DNA of 64,000 bases from Hippophae tibetana (GCA_037013495.1 CM072806.1:22654001-22718000), one strand, 5' to 3'. Counted from the first letter of the stretch, positions 48,300 through 61,319 are shown. The notes: generated by a model not told the origin, from the sequence alone. Made by a program: numbers and translations.

Positions 48300-49755
48300 T
48301 CTCATGCAAATTGTGGCCAACAACTCTAATTCATCATTGCGAGAACGTGCCCGTAAAAGAAGGGTGTAAAATAATTCTTGAAAAAAATCATACATATTTA
48401 TGAAAGAGAAAAGAAGAACATAGAGTAATTAGGATAAGGCTAACTCTATGACATCCCATCAACAAATGTGACACAATTTCAACATGCTTAGTACACAAGG
48501 GGCATGACATATCCTCCATAACACATCTCCTCTTAACAAGTGATTGTTTGACTACAAACGCACTATACAAACACCATCACATAAAATGATGGACTTTTGA
48601 AGGAATTATAAGCTTCTAAACGGATTTCTAAACGAGCTTATCCATACCATTCGACACCTAAACATTCCATCCAAAGACATCACATGCCAACAAATAAGCC
48701 GAGTTCACAGAAAAACCTCCATGTAAGGTAAAGTGCAAAATAGGTTCATCTTTTAAATGAGGAGCAATCTTAATACCTAGTATCTTATTAACGTCATCCA
48801 ATTCAAATAATTGATTCATAAGAGGAATCTTCCAAAATCCATGCTCTGAGTCAATAAGTTGTGTAACCCAACGAACCTTTTCAACCCATGTAGAAATGCA
48901 ATAAAAAGTGAGCAGGTTAGAGAGCCAAGAGTGCTCCCAAATATTAATAGCTCCATCTTATTTATAGACCATTATACACTGGCTAAGAACACAAGACAAG
49001 CTTCCAAAAAATCTCGCTAGACCTATGAAAGAGAAGATCCAATATCAACATTAAAGAAAGACCTCAACCAAAAATATCAATGTATAAAGACTTGTGTACA
49101 TAAAGAATTAGAGTGTTTAAGCATACGCTAGTTTTGTTTAGCAACCATAGCTAAATTAAAAACCCTATGATTTATGAACCCTAAACCCCCAACATCCTTG
49201 AAAGTACATATTTTTCGTCAAATCAACCAGTTAATCTTTCTATTAAATTTAGTTGTACCCTACTAAAATTTTACAAGGCATTCTCTAAATCATCACATAA
49301 CCCGTCAAGTAAGACAAAACATTATATAGTAAAGTTTGGCATGGCACAAGTCATCAACTTTATAAGAACCTATTTCCAACCATATAAAGAAACTTAAAGT
49401 ACCAATGTTGGACTTTAACCTGAACATGGTCCAGAATGTAACAAAATTGTCTTTTGAGATCTACCAAATAGTGCATAGAGACCCACATATTTATCAAATC
49501 TAGAGATTCATGAAGCATTGGAACAATGTTGAATCTCATCCCAAATAACATGGTCTATGTTGGTATTGAAATAAGCCCTTGATTTATTATAATTGATATC
49601 ATGTCCTAACACAGACTAGTAAGTCCTCATAACAGAACATAAGTTCTTGATCTTTGTTAAAGAACTCTAACAAAAGATCATGGAGTCATCATTAAACAAA
49701 AGATGATAAATTATTGGACCAATTTTGCTCACTTTTAACCTACTAATAGTACCAA
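48300..49755 (-). pseudogene. LINE ORF2 remnant: RT second half and zf-RVT
   Basis: Reading down the minus strand, about 49755-49690 gives TISRLKVSKIGPII and HLLFNDDSMIF, the RT active-site region (family F/YADD; Ala is Asn here). VDLKRQFCYILDHVQVKVQHW follows, then an AMPNFTI-like stretch (family 'aiP.Y.Ms'), an FKDVGGLGFINHRVFNLAMV match to 'p...GGLGi.n...fN.allaK', and about 49170-48600 decayed. Last comes the reverse-transcriptase zinc-binding end SLVKRRCVMEDMSCPLC, HVEIVSHLLMGC (48400-48570). Stops and frameshifts abound. The front part of the same RT lies at 56006-56580, beyond an LTR element. Confidence 0.82.
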
Positions 49756-51207
49756 TGCACAAATTTTGTATGTTTATAATAGCTTGTAGGTGTGCAAATT
49801 ACTTATAGTAAGCGATAAGTATATTTATAAGGTTTGTTTAAAGAGAAATTATGTAATTTTAAATAATTAAGCAAAACTCTTAAAATGAAAAATAAACCAA
49901 AATATTCTATTATAGTAGTTTGGGTTTTGAAAAATCTAAACTAAGAACATAAAATTAAATATATGAATAGAATTGATTAAATAAATGTTAGACAAATAAA
50001 CAATTAAAACTAAATGAACATTTTATATGATATATTAGTTAGTTAATCATACTTGCTCAAATTAATTAGGTTATTTTCTTTTTTGTATAAAAATATCCTA
50101 AGGTTGGAATAAGATTCTTTGATAATAAAACCAATTAATATCTTAATGGATTGATCACGATGTAATTAAATTATAATTTATGTATAAAGAAATAACAAAC
50201 CATCTAAATCACTGTTTAAGGAAAAATATATAATTTATACTCTTATTTAATATGTCAAAATTAGATTTTAGAGCATAACTTTCAGATTTTAAATCTATTA
50301 TGAAAAATATATCGTCAATATATTTTTCATTAATAAACTTTGTAAAAATCTTGAATTAAGAAATAAAATTAATTTATTTTATCAAAATATTTATTTAAAT
50401 TAATATTTCACAAATATAACAACATAACTAATATCTTATAGTAATTTTTAGTCAACATACTCAAATTTAATAAATAATCAGTAAATTAAAAATATCATTA
50501 AAAAAGATACATAAGTTGAATTCGTATACAATTAAAATTTATATCCCAAATGTATTCTTCAACTTACATTACTTTAGTACCGATCCATAATCTGAAAACC
50601 CTTTAAAGAGACCAGCCTAAATTGTTTATTGATTCAATAACTACTACATAAAACTAAAGAAAAAAAACCCTTTTTAAAAACTATTATAAATTCTCAAACA
50701 CAATTTGTTTCTAAGAGATAATTGATTCTTGATTAACTGAGGTATGTTTTGAAAAGAAGAGATGAGCCCATTTTATAGCTAAAAAAAGGAGAAAAATATG
50801 GATTGTGAGAGAAAATTCATCATGCATCGTGGCCTAAATATTTCCTCTACCCTCGTCTATTTTAGTATGCCTTAAATCTAAATCTGAAAAGGTTGCACAC
50901 ATTAATATGTTTTTCTTCACTTCCTTGTTGTTACATCCATTTCAAACTTGGTTGGAATACATCTAAGGTTTATGTGTTTGTTCTTTTATTCTTCTAAGTT
51001 AAAAATGAGTGATTTTATGTACAAATTTTTGAGTGTTTATCATTTGAATCATTTTGAAGCCAAAAATATATGAAAAACAATAAAAAATTCCTATGACTCC
51101 AAAAATATAAATTTTCTTAAATAATGATAAAATTATGAAATTTTAAATCTATTTTTAACATTTAAGTGTAATTAAATCATGTAATATTAATTTTGTTCAA
51201 GCATTCA
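49756..51207 (-). repeat. Left (3') LTR of the minus-oriented element
   Basis: This LTR is 1452 bp. On the minus strand it starts TGAATGCTTGAACA and ends near TTTGTGCA. It pairs with 54810-56005 over its length, with indels. Confidence 0.72.
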
Positions 51208-54200
51208 TTACAACCTTCAAAAACTTCTAACAAAAAAAGTGAAAAACTAATCTAAATCACTTTCATAGATTGACACAGTTGCATTTAGTATATGCAACAA
51301 GCTTTTAAACTTTCTAAGTTGTTCTAGTGAATGAGTTTAAATCTCGTAAGGATTTTCAATTATGATACCCATAAACATCTTACTAAATACAAATACTAAA
51401 ATAAATAACAAGAATAAAAATAAACAAATAAATAATTAACAATTAACAAAATAAAAAAGTAAAAATAAATAAAGTATCAAATTAATACTTGCACCTAGGT
51501 CTAGCTTAGCATTTACCTCTTTTTTTTATCACCAAAGATAATATTGATATTAAAACTTCTAGAATCTTTGGAAGTAGCTTCAAAAGTTTTTTTTGTGTGT
51601 TTGGGCCGTGGAAAAAATCGAGTTTATAAAAGAAGAAGAAGAGAAATTTTTGTGTGGGTTTGATTTGAAATACATTTTTTGGAGTTTTTAGTTTAAAAAG
51701 CGAAAAAAGATATATCCAATGTATTTAAATAGAGACATGTATACATATATATATATATATTCCTTCAACCCAATTGTGTAAGTCATGTAGTTCTTTGTAA
51801 TTTGTTGACTTTCCATTTGCAAAACAAGAAGTTAGTTTATTTTACTTAGTGTATATGTCTTCCTCTATGTAAAGTTAGTTACTAATGATCAATAATACAC
51901 ACACACATATAATTAGGTACACTTTGTATAAAATTATGTTATACACATACCAAGAGAATGGTTTTCTTAATATGCATGCTAGGTTGAGCAGTACGCTTAC
52001 TCATTGACGTTATTTCTTGTGTCTTTGGTTCAGTTCGAGTATGATTATTTATGAAAATTACTCAATAATTTTTGGATAAAAAATGTATTTTTGGCACCTT
52101 GATGAGGTTATCAATAAGGGCCTTATCGGACCCCTCGATGGACCCCCAACAAGGTGGTTAGTGAGGATCCCTAACAAGGTTGGTTGTAAACTTGGGTGAA
52201 TTCTATACCCTCTCTTCTTGTTTCTGATCCAGAAAAATCATAATGGAGATCTATTAAATTAACATATCATTTTTTGTTTCCAAATCACTATTACTTGAAG
52301 TGTTGTTCGGTATTAGTTAATAGTGATTATGTGAGCAAAACCATATCCTTGATTGGTGAGTACTCAATATCATGTTTGTAAATGTGATTTATATAAGGAG
52401 CTTGTATGGTTATGAGCTACGTGTCAATTGGTAGTTGCTTAGATATAACTTTTATTTGTGAGAACTTTACCGTAAGAGTGGATTAAGTTGAATTGTTTGA
52501 GTTTTCTTATCATTGATTATGTGCGATAAGGGATTGAATGTAAACCCTACTTTGTTGATTGTGTTGCTTAAGTCATTGGTTATGTGAAATATGGTTGACC
52601 ATATGTCCCTCGTAGACATTTTTGAGGTTTGTGGTAGGAAGTGTTTCCCACAGTGGTTAGTGAGTGTGGTCATCACATTGATTGTTCACTTTACACATTA
52701 ATGATCTACAATTTTTAATCACTTCACATTGGGTGGTGTTGGCTTTAGAGGAAAGCTAGGTTCGTGTGTAAGACCAGGTCATTACGGAGGCAATAAGCGA
52801 GAGTAGGAATAGAAATTCAGACAATGATCCCGGGTGATAGAGGAAATGAGATTTTATTTTTATCATGATTGTAATTGTTTTATTACTTAGTGGATTTATT
52901 TCATACCAAGTGGTTGCCATAAGTTAGTTGAAGATGTTACCACATAGGCAGAGGCCCTATGTGGGTTTACCTTGTTATATATGATGTTGTGCATACTCTA
53001 TTGTTTGGTTAGTACAATATGAGATTAAATTATATATGTTTCTACATACTGAGTTTTAAGCTCTGATTAGAAAGCATTTAATATTTATTGCTTGCTTTCT
53101 ATTTAATGATCATATATCTGTTGCTTATTTACTATCTAATTATGATTATTTGTACTACTGTTGTGATTACCAGTTAAGTGTTTATATGTATATTATTTTT
53201 CATGATTAGTTTATGTGTTAGTATAATCTGAGTTACTATCATGTATGAACCAATATATTATATGTAGACTTTTATTAGAAATCTTATATGTTATATTTTG
53301 TCGTACGCTTTCTTTCCTTTCTATGTAGAATGCCTATAGTTTTTATATGTATTTTTTGTTGTATTAAATTAATCAATCTATCTATTTTTTGATTAATTTA
53401 TATTATTTTTGCGTTTTATTTGCATGCGAGTTTGGTTTGTCTCTAAGAAGTTAGTATCTTCTTACCCTGGTAATGTAGCAAGTGTTAAGACTCTTTATTA
53501 TGTAATTTATGATTACATACTATGTGTGAGACACTTTATTATGGGTTGTTATTTAATATATGAGGTCTTAAAGTAATTAAATTTTTTTATAGATTTTTTG
53601 TATGTATGATTGTTTTGCATGCTGGTAGCTTGGACAAGAGCCTGTAAGGCACACTATTACTAGCATGTTTATCACAGTTTGTTCTTTTTTACTGTTGGTT
53701 GTTTTTATTATGTGTTTAATTTAACATGTTGTCTTATACTTCTATTGTATTATTTGCTTAATTAATGTTTGTGAGATGAGTTTAGCCGAATTGGTATAGA
53801 GTTCACGAAAAAATTTCATGAGTTGACGTTTTCACTCATTATTTAGGTCTCGATTATCTATTTGAGTGAGAAGAATAATTAATCTTCGTGTAATTATTCA
53901 TATATAATAAATTCTCAAATTGTATCTCAAGATCACATGTGGTGACCAAAAAAGAGTCATACTCAAATATTGTTTTTAAAATAATAATTCTATATTTAAT
54001 ATATGTTAAGTATTAAAGTAAAATAAATACTAAATAATTATAATAAGATAAAAACAAATATATAAATATAAATAAAAACAAAAACAAAATCAATTATAAA
54101 ATGATAGAATAAATAAATAATAAAATATAAGTTAATAAAAGAAGAGAAATAAAGTTAATTAATAAAGATAGAATAAATAAATAATAAAAATAAAGTAAAT

Positions 54201-54809
54201 AAATATAAGCATATTAATAAATAAGAAAAATGAATTAAACAACTCCAACATGTTAAAAATACAATATATTATATAATAATACAAGTTAAATAAATAACTA
54301 TAATAAGTTAATAAAGCATATCATACTAGAAATAAGCTTATACATAGAAATATTAAACAAAATAATTAACTAAAAATTAAGAAAATAATAAAATAAAATA
54401 AAATAAAATAAAATAAATGAGTTAGTAATTAAATAAACAAATAAATAAAGGAAAAGAAAGAAAATTAAATTAACTTAAAATAAAATAAAATAAAATAAAA
54501 ATTTAAATTTAAATTATTATACAAAAATATTAAAAAAATATACAAAAAAATTAAGTTAATAACTAAATAAATTAGTATTCAAAGTCAACTAAAAAAATAG
54601 TTAGAATAAAAAAATAAAATAAGATTTTTTTTTCAAATTTCAAATTTTTTAAAAAGTTTTAAATATCTCTTTAGATTTTTTTTGAATTTTTTTAAGACCT
54701 CTTTAGATTTTTTTTAAATTAGACAACTCAAAATTATTTACAAAATACTTTTTAAGATTTTTAATACTAAAAATTTAAAATGCTTATTCCTACGACTATA
54801 AAAACTTGT
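51208..54809 (-). other. Internal region of the minus-oriented LTR element
   Basis: No recognisable coding sequence was found. A (TA)n tract lies at about 51741-51760. 51950-53850 is less AT-rich, with phrases such as GATGGACCCCCAACAAGG (about 52137) and GCAGAGGCCCTATGTGGG that look like another LTR or non-coding element. 53990-54800 is extreme AT-rich simple sequence. The minus frame at 52467-52676 has no domain. Confidence 0.45.
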
Positions 54810-56005
54810 TGAACAAATTTTTAATGTTTATAATAGTTCACAAGTGCACGAATCACTCAATAGAAAATTTATGAGATATATTAGTTAGTTAATCATACTT
54901 TTTAATATTAATTAAGTTATTAAATATATAAATTAATATTATTGATTTTTTTTGTATAAAAATATCGTAAGATAGATCAATTTTCTTGTTAATAAAACTA
55001 ATTAATATCTTAAGGAAGGGACTACAAATTGATTAAATTAAATTATGATTTATTTCTAAGAAAATAATTAAACCATTTAAATTAGTACTTAAGGTGAATC
55101 ACATAATTTATACTCTTATTCAATGTGATAAAATTAGATCTTTGAACTTAACTTTTAAATTTTAAATTTATTATATATGAAAAATATGTAGTCTATATAT
55201 TTTTCAATAATAAAATTTATAAAAGTCTTAAATGAAGAAATAAAATTAATTAATTTTATAAAAATATTTACTTAAAAATTTGAATCTGTAAATAAAATAA
55301 TACAATTAAAATTTATATCTCAAATGTATTTTTCAGCTTATGAAACTTTAGTGCGGATTTATAATCTAAAAAACCTACAAAAAGATCTACCTAAGCTATT
55401 TATTGAATTAATAACTACTACATAAAATTAAATAAAATAAACCTAAAAATAATTACAAATTCTCATATAAATTTTGTTTCTATGAGAAAATTGATTTTGA
55501 TCAACTGTGGTGTGTTTTGAGAAGAAAAGAATGGTCGCTTTTATATAGCTAAAAAAAGAAAAAAATGTGGATCGTGAGAAAAAATTCATTGCACGCCATG
55601 ACCCAAATGTTTCCTTTGCCATGGTATGCATCTATTTTGGTACGCATTAAATCTACATCCCAAAAGGTTTCCTACAGTTACTATTGTCATGGCTTGCGTT
55701 AATATATTTTTCTTCAATTCCTTGTTGTTTCATCACTTACAAACTTGTAATAATACATATAAAGCTCACATATGTTTGTTCTCTTGTTATTCTAATTTAA
55801 AAATGAGTGTTTTCAAGTATGAATCTTTAAATGTTTTTCATTGAATCATTTTGAAGCCAATTTTTTTTTGAAAAATAACAAAATAAACCCAAAATTTTGA
55901 AAACATATATTTACTTAAATAATGATAAAATTATGTAATTTTAAATCTATTTTTAACATTTAATTGTAAATAAATCACATAATATTAATACTTTTCAAGT
56001 ACTCA
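54810..56005 (-). repeat. Right (5') LTR of the minus-oriented element
   Basis: At 1196 bp it is about 250 bp shorter than its partner. On the minus strand it starts TGAGTACTTGAAAAG at 56005. The frames at 55443-55844 are LTR sequence and are not genes. Confidence 0.72.
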
Positions 56006-57307
56006 TCTAAAAGACAATAAAGGCCTTTAGCATAAAGAAGAAACAAAAATGGTGAGTGTGGGTCTCCTTGGTGAATACCTATACTTGGACAAAAAAATCC
56101 AACTGGCTCCTTATTTAACACATAAAAATAGGTAATAGTGGAAATACAATTCATAATCCAACGAATCCATTATTTACAGAAACTAAATCTTCTCATAATA
56201 GCCTCTAGGAAACTCTACTATACCCGATCATAAAGCTTTACTCATATAAAGTTTCAAGGCTAAGTGTTGTTTCCCATGTCTCCTACACTTGGGGTGTAGA
56301 GGAGTTTGTGAGCCACCAAAATATTATCAAATATTAAGCGATAAAAGTACTTTGATTAATATTAATCACCCTTAAAATAATATCCCTCACTTGATTGGCC
56401 CTTATCTTTGAAATAGCCTTATAAATCACATTACACAAGCTAATTCGCCTCAATTGCAACATGGTTTCTAGGGAGTCAACTTTTGGAATAAAAAAAACAT
56501 GTATAAAATTAATAGCAGTGGACAAAGTTCCATAATAAAAAGAACATTTAACAACATATATCACATCACCATGCACACTATGCTAATACTTCTAGAAAAA
56601 AAGAGATGACATGTCATCGAGGCTCGATGATTTTGAAAGATTTATCTGAAATAAAATACTTTTAATTTATTTTGTTGAAACCGGCCTAATTAGGTAATTA
56701 TTTTTTTTGTTGTAACCTTAGCATCAAGATAAGATAAAACTAGATCAAAATTTAAAGGATTTGAAGATTGAAAAAGTTGTTAAAAGTAAACCCCAATACA
56801 ATTGACTTTCATCTTCGCTGTGCAACTTTGGCATGAAAAAAATGTGTTATGATCTCCAGATTCACTCGAGATTCATCATCCCAATACTTTTATTCCTTTA
56901 CATACACTCATTTTAGGAAAGAGTAAACAAACCGGTACTGATTTAAATCAAACAAATTCTACTCCTTCATCATCAACAAATTCGAATTTTCTATCATCAA
57001 TAGCTGGTCTCATAACTCACTTTGACCACCTGTTTTTTCTACATTTGCAATGATGTAGTTGAAATCCCTTAGTAACACAACCTTATCACAAAACATTAAT
57101 CTCTATCGAATGGACTTTAATTAAAAATTTCTTGTATCAACATTAGAATTAACACAAACACAAAATCCTACCGATGACAAATTGGTAGTAGAATTGATAA
57201 CTTCAAACTCAATCAAAAAAGTGAAAATCAATGTAATAGAAAGATCAACCTCATCACTCCATAAAAGAAAAATCCTTTCACTAGCAACGTCATAACCTAC
57301 ACCTATA
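56006..57307 (-). pseudogene. LINE ORF2 remnant: endonuclease end and RT first half
   Basis: On the minus strand, 57320-57120 reads the endonuclease segment FLLWSDEVDLSI (family 'GGLaLLW...vdlsi'). About 56890-56800 reads THFFHAKVAQRR (family 'TkFFH..a..Rr'). 56500-56340 has FIPKVDSLETMLQLRRISLC and NVIYKAISKIRANQVR, a clear RT start. 56240-56010 has WSFLEAIMRRF, CPSIGIHQGDPHSPFLFLLY and AKGLYCLL. The next conserved motif (F/YADD) appears at the left end of the LTR element near 49.72 kb, so the RT is split there. Confidence 0.85.
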
Positions 57308-57535
57308 TTAGGGATGTTCACGGTCCGATTCGGTCCAGTTTTGAGTAATTATTTTTAACCAAACTAGACTGTTCATAATACTCAAACTGGACCATTTGGC
57401 TATCCAAAATGTTGTAACCAAATGGTTTGGTTAACGGGTTTGAACGATTAACACTAACATTCCCCAAAAATGAAGTTGCGATAAAATCAATTGAGTTATC
57501 ACTAACAAAGATCTCAGGGTATCTAGAAAAGATGG

Positions 57536-59540
57536 TGTTGTGTGTTTTGCAACACACATAAAACATGAAAGTATACACGGTCACAAGTAATAAATTTGAT
57601 AAGTAAGTTATCGTTCCCACGGAGATTTGTTACTATAGTTTGTCGAGTACTAAAATTATCTCTCTATGATTTTATTCAAAACGCTCGTTTGATTGTAACA
57701 AATTTAAGAAAAGAGTTTAAAAACAAAATAAAAGAAATCTAGGATTGCAATTTTTCACCAAATTCATCAACTCAAATCATTTTATTTTCTTTTGATTTAT
57801 ATTTTTTAGTACATTTAATTTGTCAACCGAAAACTTCTAATTTTATTCATACATCTCTTCCGAGCTCTGTACAAACACACCTCGTTAAATTAATTCACTA
57901 TATTCCTATGAGAATTAAATTCACCGAGATTCATTACGTTTTAAGTTTTCAAATGGCCACACATACAATTAGGGTATATTCCTATCCTCCATCATACATG
58001 TCATTCTATCTACGAGCAATATAAACACAAATGCCTCTTCCAAGTTTATTTATATGCCACAGATCGTTTCAATAAGATTCGTAAATAATCAAAAAGCATT
58101 AAGCACAAAATAGAACGAACAAATCGAACGTCTTATAAATCTATCAAAAATAATTAAAATAAAAGCATCATAAATTTAGATCAAATGTAACCCTAGAAAA
58201 ATTAAATTACTTCGTAAAATTAAAATAATAATTACAATAGATTCAGAAAAATAAGATGAAGAAGAAGAAAAATTAAAACAACACTTAGAACAAATATTTG
58301 GCACACGCAGAACACAACAAAAGCCAAAAAATGGCTTCTGCGTGTTCTCTCGTCCACACACAAACACTACAAAAATTACAAACTCAAAAAAACTTCTTAA
58401 CTCTATCATCTTATCTCCTATTTATACAAAAAAAAAATACATCAAAAATATTAAAATTTAATACATGGGGGGGACAGAGAAGTGTGGGACAAATAATAAA
58501 TTAAAACGCGTGGAGGACAAAATTGTATCGAAAATGGAATCGAAAATGTGGCTAATGTGAGTGGAGAGGGCTACGCGTTTCTGTTTTTATTTTCATTCCA
58601 CGATGTCATGTGTCGTTAGCTGATTTGCTGAAACAAATAGTGGGACACGTGGCAGCACCTCATTTGTTGAAGGAAATGGGTGCACGCAGAAATTGTCGCA
58701 CGGAATTGGGGCACGCGACGCGTGGGGAAACGGTTGTAACGCGTGCGAGATTCGGCGCTTTCGCGCTCATCGTAACCTGCCACGTGTCATTACACGATTG
58801 GCTAAAAAATAGAGTGGGACACGTGGCAGTTGCTGATTTGAGGAAAGGATTCAGGTGGACACGTGGCAGCTTCTGATTCGAGGAAAATCTAGTTGCACGA
58901 AAAGCTCAGCGCACGGGATCAGAGGCGCGCGTACGTGGGGGACAGCGGTTGTACGCGTCAGAGAAGTGGGTCCCACTTGCACGTCAGCCTACGTGGCAGT
59001 GGGCCCCACTGGGGCTTCGAGCCGCGTGAAAGAATCTGCACCCACACGAGTTGGTCGGGTGTGATCGGCATGCACGCATCGTAGCCGTTTCTTCTTTGAT
59101 CGGACGGTCCACGTTTGGCGCGTGGTGTATGGCGCGTGGCTCTTCTCATCTGCGCAAAAAATTAAACTTTATTAATTGCATTTTGACCCACAAATTTATT
59201 TCAAATTACATTTTCAACTTTCTTTAATTACAGTTTAGCCCTTTTCTAATTTAAATTAAATTTTTAAACTTTTAATAATTAAAATTAAGCCTGATTTTAA
59301 TTTAAATTATATTTTTGACTTTTAAAAATTGTAATTAAGAACTCTGTTATTTGAAATTATATTTTTAGACATAAATTTGCAATTAATTAAGTTTTTCGAT
59401 ACAAATTATTTAATTTTATTAAAATATATAAAAAATAGTAAATACTAATTTATTAAACTAAAATTAACTAAAAATATTGAAAACATAGCAATTATAATTA
59501 ATAAAATAGGTGAAAATAACTATATAAAATACAGTTATCA
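57536..59540 (-). repeat. Solo LTR of an Athila-like element
   Basis: This 2005-bp LTR begins TGTTGTGTG and ends GTTATCA on the plus strand. It is flanked by ATGG (57532-57535) and ATGG(T) (59541-59545). No primer site or polypurine tract adjoins either end, so recombination between two LTRs has removed the internal part. It is related to the LTR pieces at 5407-6116 and 7691-8606 (shared GTGGGCCCCACT, TTAATTGCATTTT and GACCGTGTATACTT on the minus strand). The U3 (58600-59150) is GC-rich with many CACGTGGCA G-box-like words. Open frames there are artefacts. Confidence 0.88.
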
Positions 59541-59787
59541 ATGGTATTATGATACTTTCTAGGGCACAGTTATGAATCACTTATGAGCTCAGTGGATAGA
59601 TAGTAACAACCAAAGAAAACAACAGTGCATCGAAAACTAGTAATAAGCTGAATGTGAAGTTCTGAACCATAACAAGTTAACAATAATAGTCGAAACAGAA
59701 ATGAACACATTACAAAAGAGTGATAATATCCAAAACCTCTTTAAGATTTTAAGCCTTACACATACCTATTTTGTCCATGGATGACAG

Positions 59788-59894
59788 GACACGAGGAGAG
59801 GTTGGTTGGCTGGTGGTGGAGGTGACACGAGACAAGGTCGGTTGGCTAAGGGTAGAGGTGATGCGAGGCGAGGTTGGTTATTACTAGAGGAGGT
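59788..59894. repeat. 36-bp minisatellite, three copies
   Basis: GACACGAGGAGAGGTTGGTT... repeats at 59788-59823, 59824-59859 and 59860-59894, with substitutions. It is a GC-richer block inside the right part of the TIR/hAT-like element. Confidence 0.85.
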
Positions 59895-60215
59895 GATAAT
59901 GAGGAAAATCTTAGGGCTTGCACTTTCGATAGAATAAGCCAAGAAGGAGAGTGCGAGATTAAATTGGGGAAAGTAACTGGAAATGGAAAGTGATGTATTT
60001 ATATATATAGGCTTAATTGTTATTTTTTATTTATTTAAACCGATCTGGTCCCGTCCGATCGGTTAAAAAATTTGTATAACTAGACTAGACTGTTTAAAAA
60101 TCGATTTTACTTATACAAATCAAACCATACCGTTTTATTTATAAAATTGTTTAGTCCAGTTTGATTCGGTCTAGTTTTTCAATTTATCCTGATTCGGTCC
60201 TGATTTTAGATACCC

Positions 60216-61250
60216 TTATCTGTCATGTTTGGAAGACCAGTTTCAATCGTAAGGTGATTCAAACTCTGCAAACTATTTTTAATCTCTAATAACATCACAA
60301 TATTTAAGAAATGTAATTGTACAAATTTCTTAAACTGTCGAATTGTCATGAAGTTTTCCATCCCTTGATAATTCTAAACTACTATCATTATTTAATGTGG
60401 AGTTGCTTGGGGTGGCTTCTTCCACCCATTCATATGAAACAATATCATCGCAGCCAACATTATCACCTAATTAAGGAAAAAAGAGGTTATACCTCTATGC
60501 TCTTTGGGTTGAGTTTAATAGCCCACCCTCTTCAATTGGACAACCAAGCTTGCCGGATTGGAGATTTTTTAGGGAAGCTGTGATAGATGTGTTTCCATCT
60601 ACTGGAAAAAAGGAAGGCACTGATCGAGGCTAGATTAGGATCAACAGGACCCATGGTCAGAGATCCATCAGAAGCTGCAACTAGGGGTCCACCGATACGT
60701 CCAAAGATTGTACCAATATTCCCTAGTGTATGCACGGTGGTCTGAGAAGGTGATCACTACCGAGCCACCTTTTTGATGTAACTAAAATTTCGTCTATGTG
60801 AGCTTAAGGACTCACCATGTATAGTACCAACTGAGAAGTAAAAAGATGTTGGACTTGGATCATCTTCATTTTATAGGCCCATTAAGGTATTCCCATTTTT
60901 CATGTTATCGACATCTGTAACAGTTGAGAAGTAAAAGGATGTTGGACTTGGATCATCTTCATTTTATAGGCCCATTATATCCAACTCATTTAATAAAATA
61001 GAGCTTCCTACATCAGGTTAATCACATAAATCTTGCACAAAATTCCCATCTCCATTAACTCCTTTATTGTTTTTTTTTAATTTGAAGGAGTTATCCCTTG
61101 AATGGAACCTAGAGTGCCTCCTTTCCATTTCCAAAACCCATCACTTCTAGTTTGCTTCTCTGTTGGCTTGCTAGAGCCGCCGCCACCACCACCTTCTTTG
61201 TCTTTCCATAGATAGATTTAGAGAAAAGAATTCGAGCCTTCATCCATGCA
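60216..61250 (-). pseudogene. Probable 5' part of the split LINE (ORF1/linker and endonuclease start)
   Basis: On the minus strand, just right of 60215, degraded frames resemble the LINE endonuclease start (CRgLgNHLTI.LVFQT). Further up are an acidic linker (YEWVEEATPSNSTLNNDSSL), an open 67-codon stretch (60532-60735), and a Gly-rich run followed by SKPTEKQTRSDGFWKWKGGT near 61110-61190. The order fits a LINE reading leftwards into 57307. A 54-bp direct duplication (60831-60884 and 60924-60977) lies inside. This is inferred mainly from position. Confidence 0.45.
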
Positions 61251-61319
61251 CCATAAGGCAAGTTGGGAGCAAATCCATTTTGTTTCGTAAATCATTTAGG
61301 GAAAACCCTCAATTCGTGT

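Larger units (their letters stand above)
49756..56005 (-). mobile_element. Minus-oriented LTR element without recognisable coding sequence (Athila-like ends)
   Basis: Homologous flanks at 49756-51207 and 54810-56005 share ATATATTAGTTAGTTAATCA, TTTATACTCTTATT and AATAATGATAAAATTATG. On the minus strand the left copy is preceded by a degenerate polypurine tract (GAAGTTTTTGAAGG, 51210-51230). The right copy is followed by ACAAGTTTTTATAGTCG, resembling the decayed tRNA-Asp site phrase of the other elements (AAGTTTTTGGC...). The internal 3.6 kb has no gag or pol. It holds A/T-rich simple sequence ((TAAAA)n at 54380-54420 and 54475-54500) and an unassigned less AT-rich block (51950-53850). It lies between two halves of one LINE. 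No clear target duplication was seen. Confidence 0.72.
57308..60215. mobile_element. TIR/hAT-like non-autonomous element, interrupted by a solo LTR
   Basis: The left end TAGGGATGTTCACGGTCC (57308) is followed by GATTCGGTCCAG. The reversed right end TAAGGGTATCTAAAATCAGG (60215) is followed by ACCGAATCAGG. The subterminal regions share 'CGGTC/CGGTCTAGTTT' and 'AACCAAAC' words (57335-57450 and 60045-60200). No 8-bp target duplication was confirmed. The insertion splits the LINE endonuclease: an N-terminal CRGLGN-like start is seen just right of 60215. Family assignment is tentative. Confidence 0.45.

Noticed and set aside
53770..53830. Phrase AGCCGAATTGGTATAGAG resembling part of a tRNA
   Set aside because: The rest of a cloverleaf (acceptor stem, T arm) cannot be found around it.
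58610..59149. Several frames in GC-rich DNA, with repeated CACGTGGCA words
   Set aside because: They lie in the U3 of a solo LTR with defined ends; no protein family resemblance.
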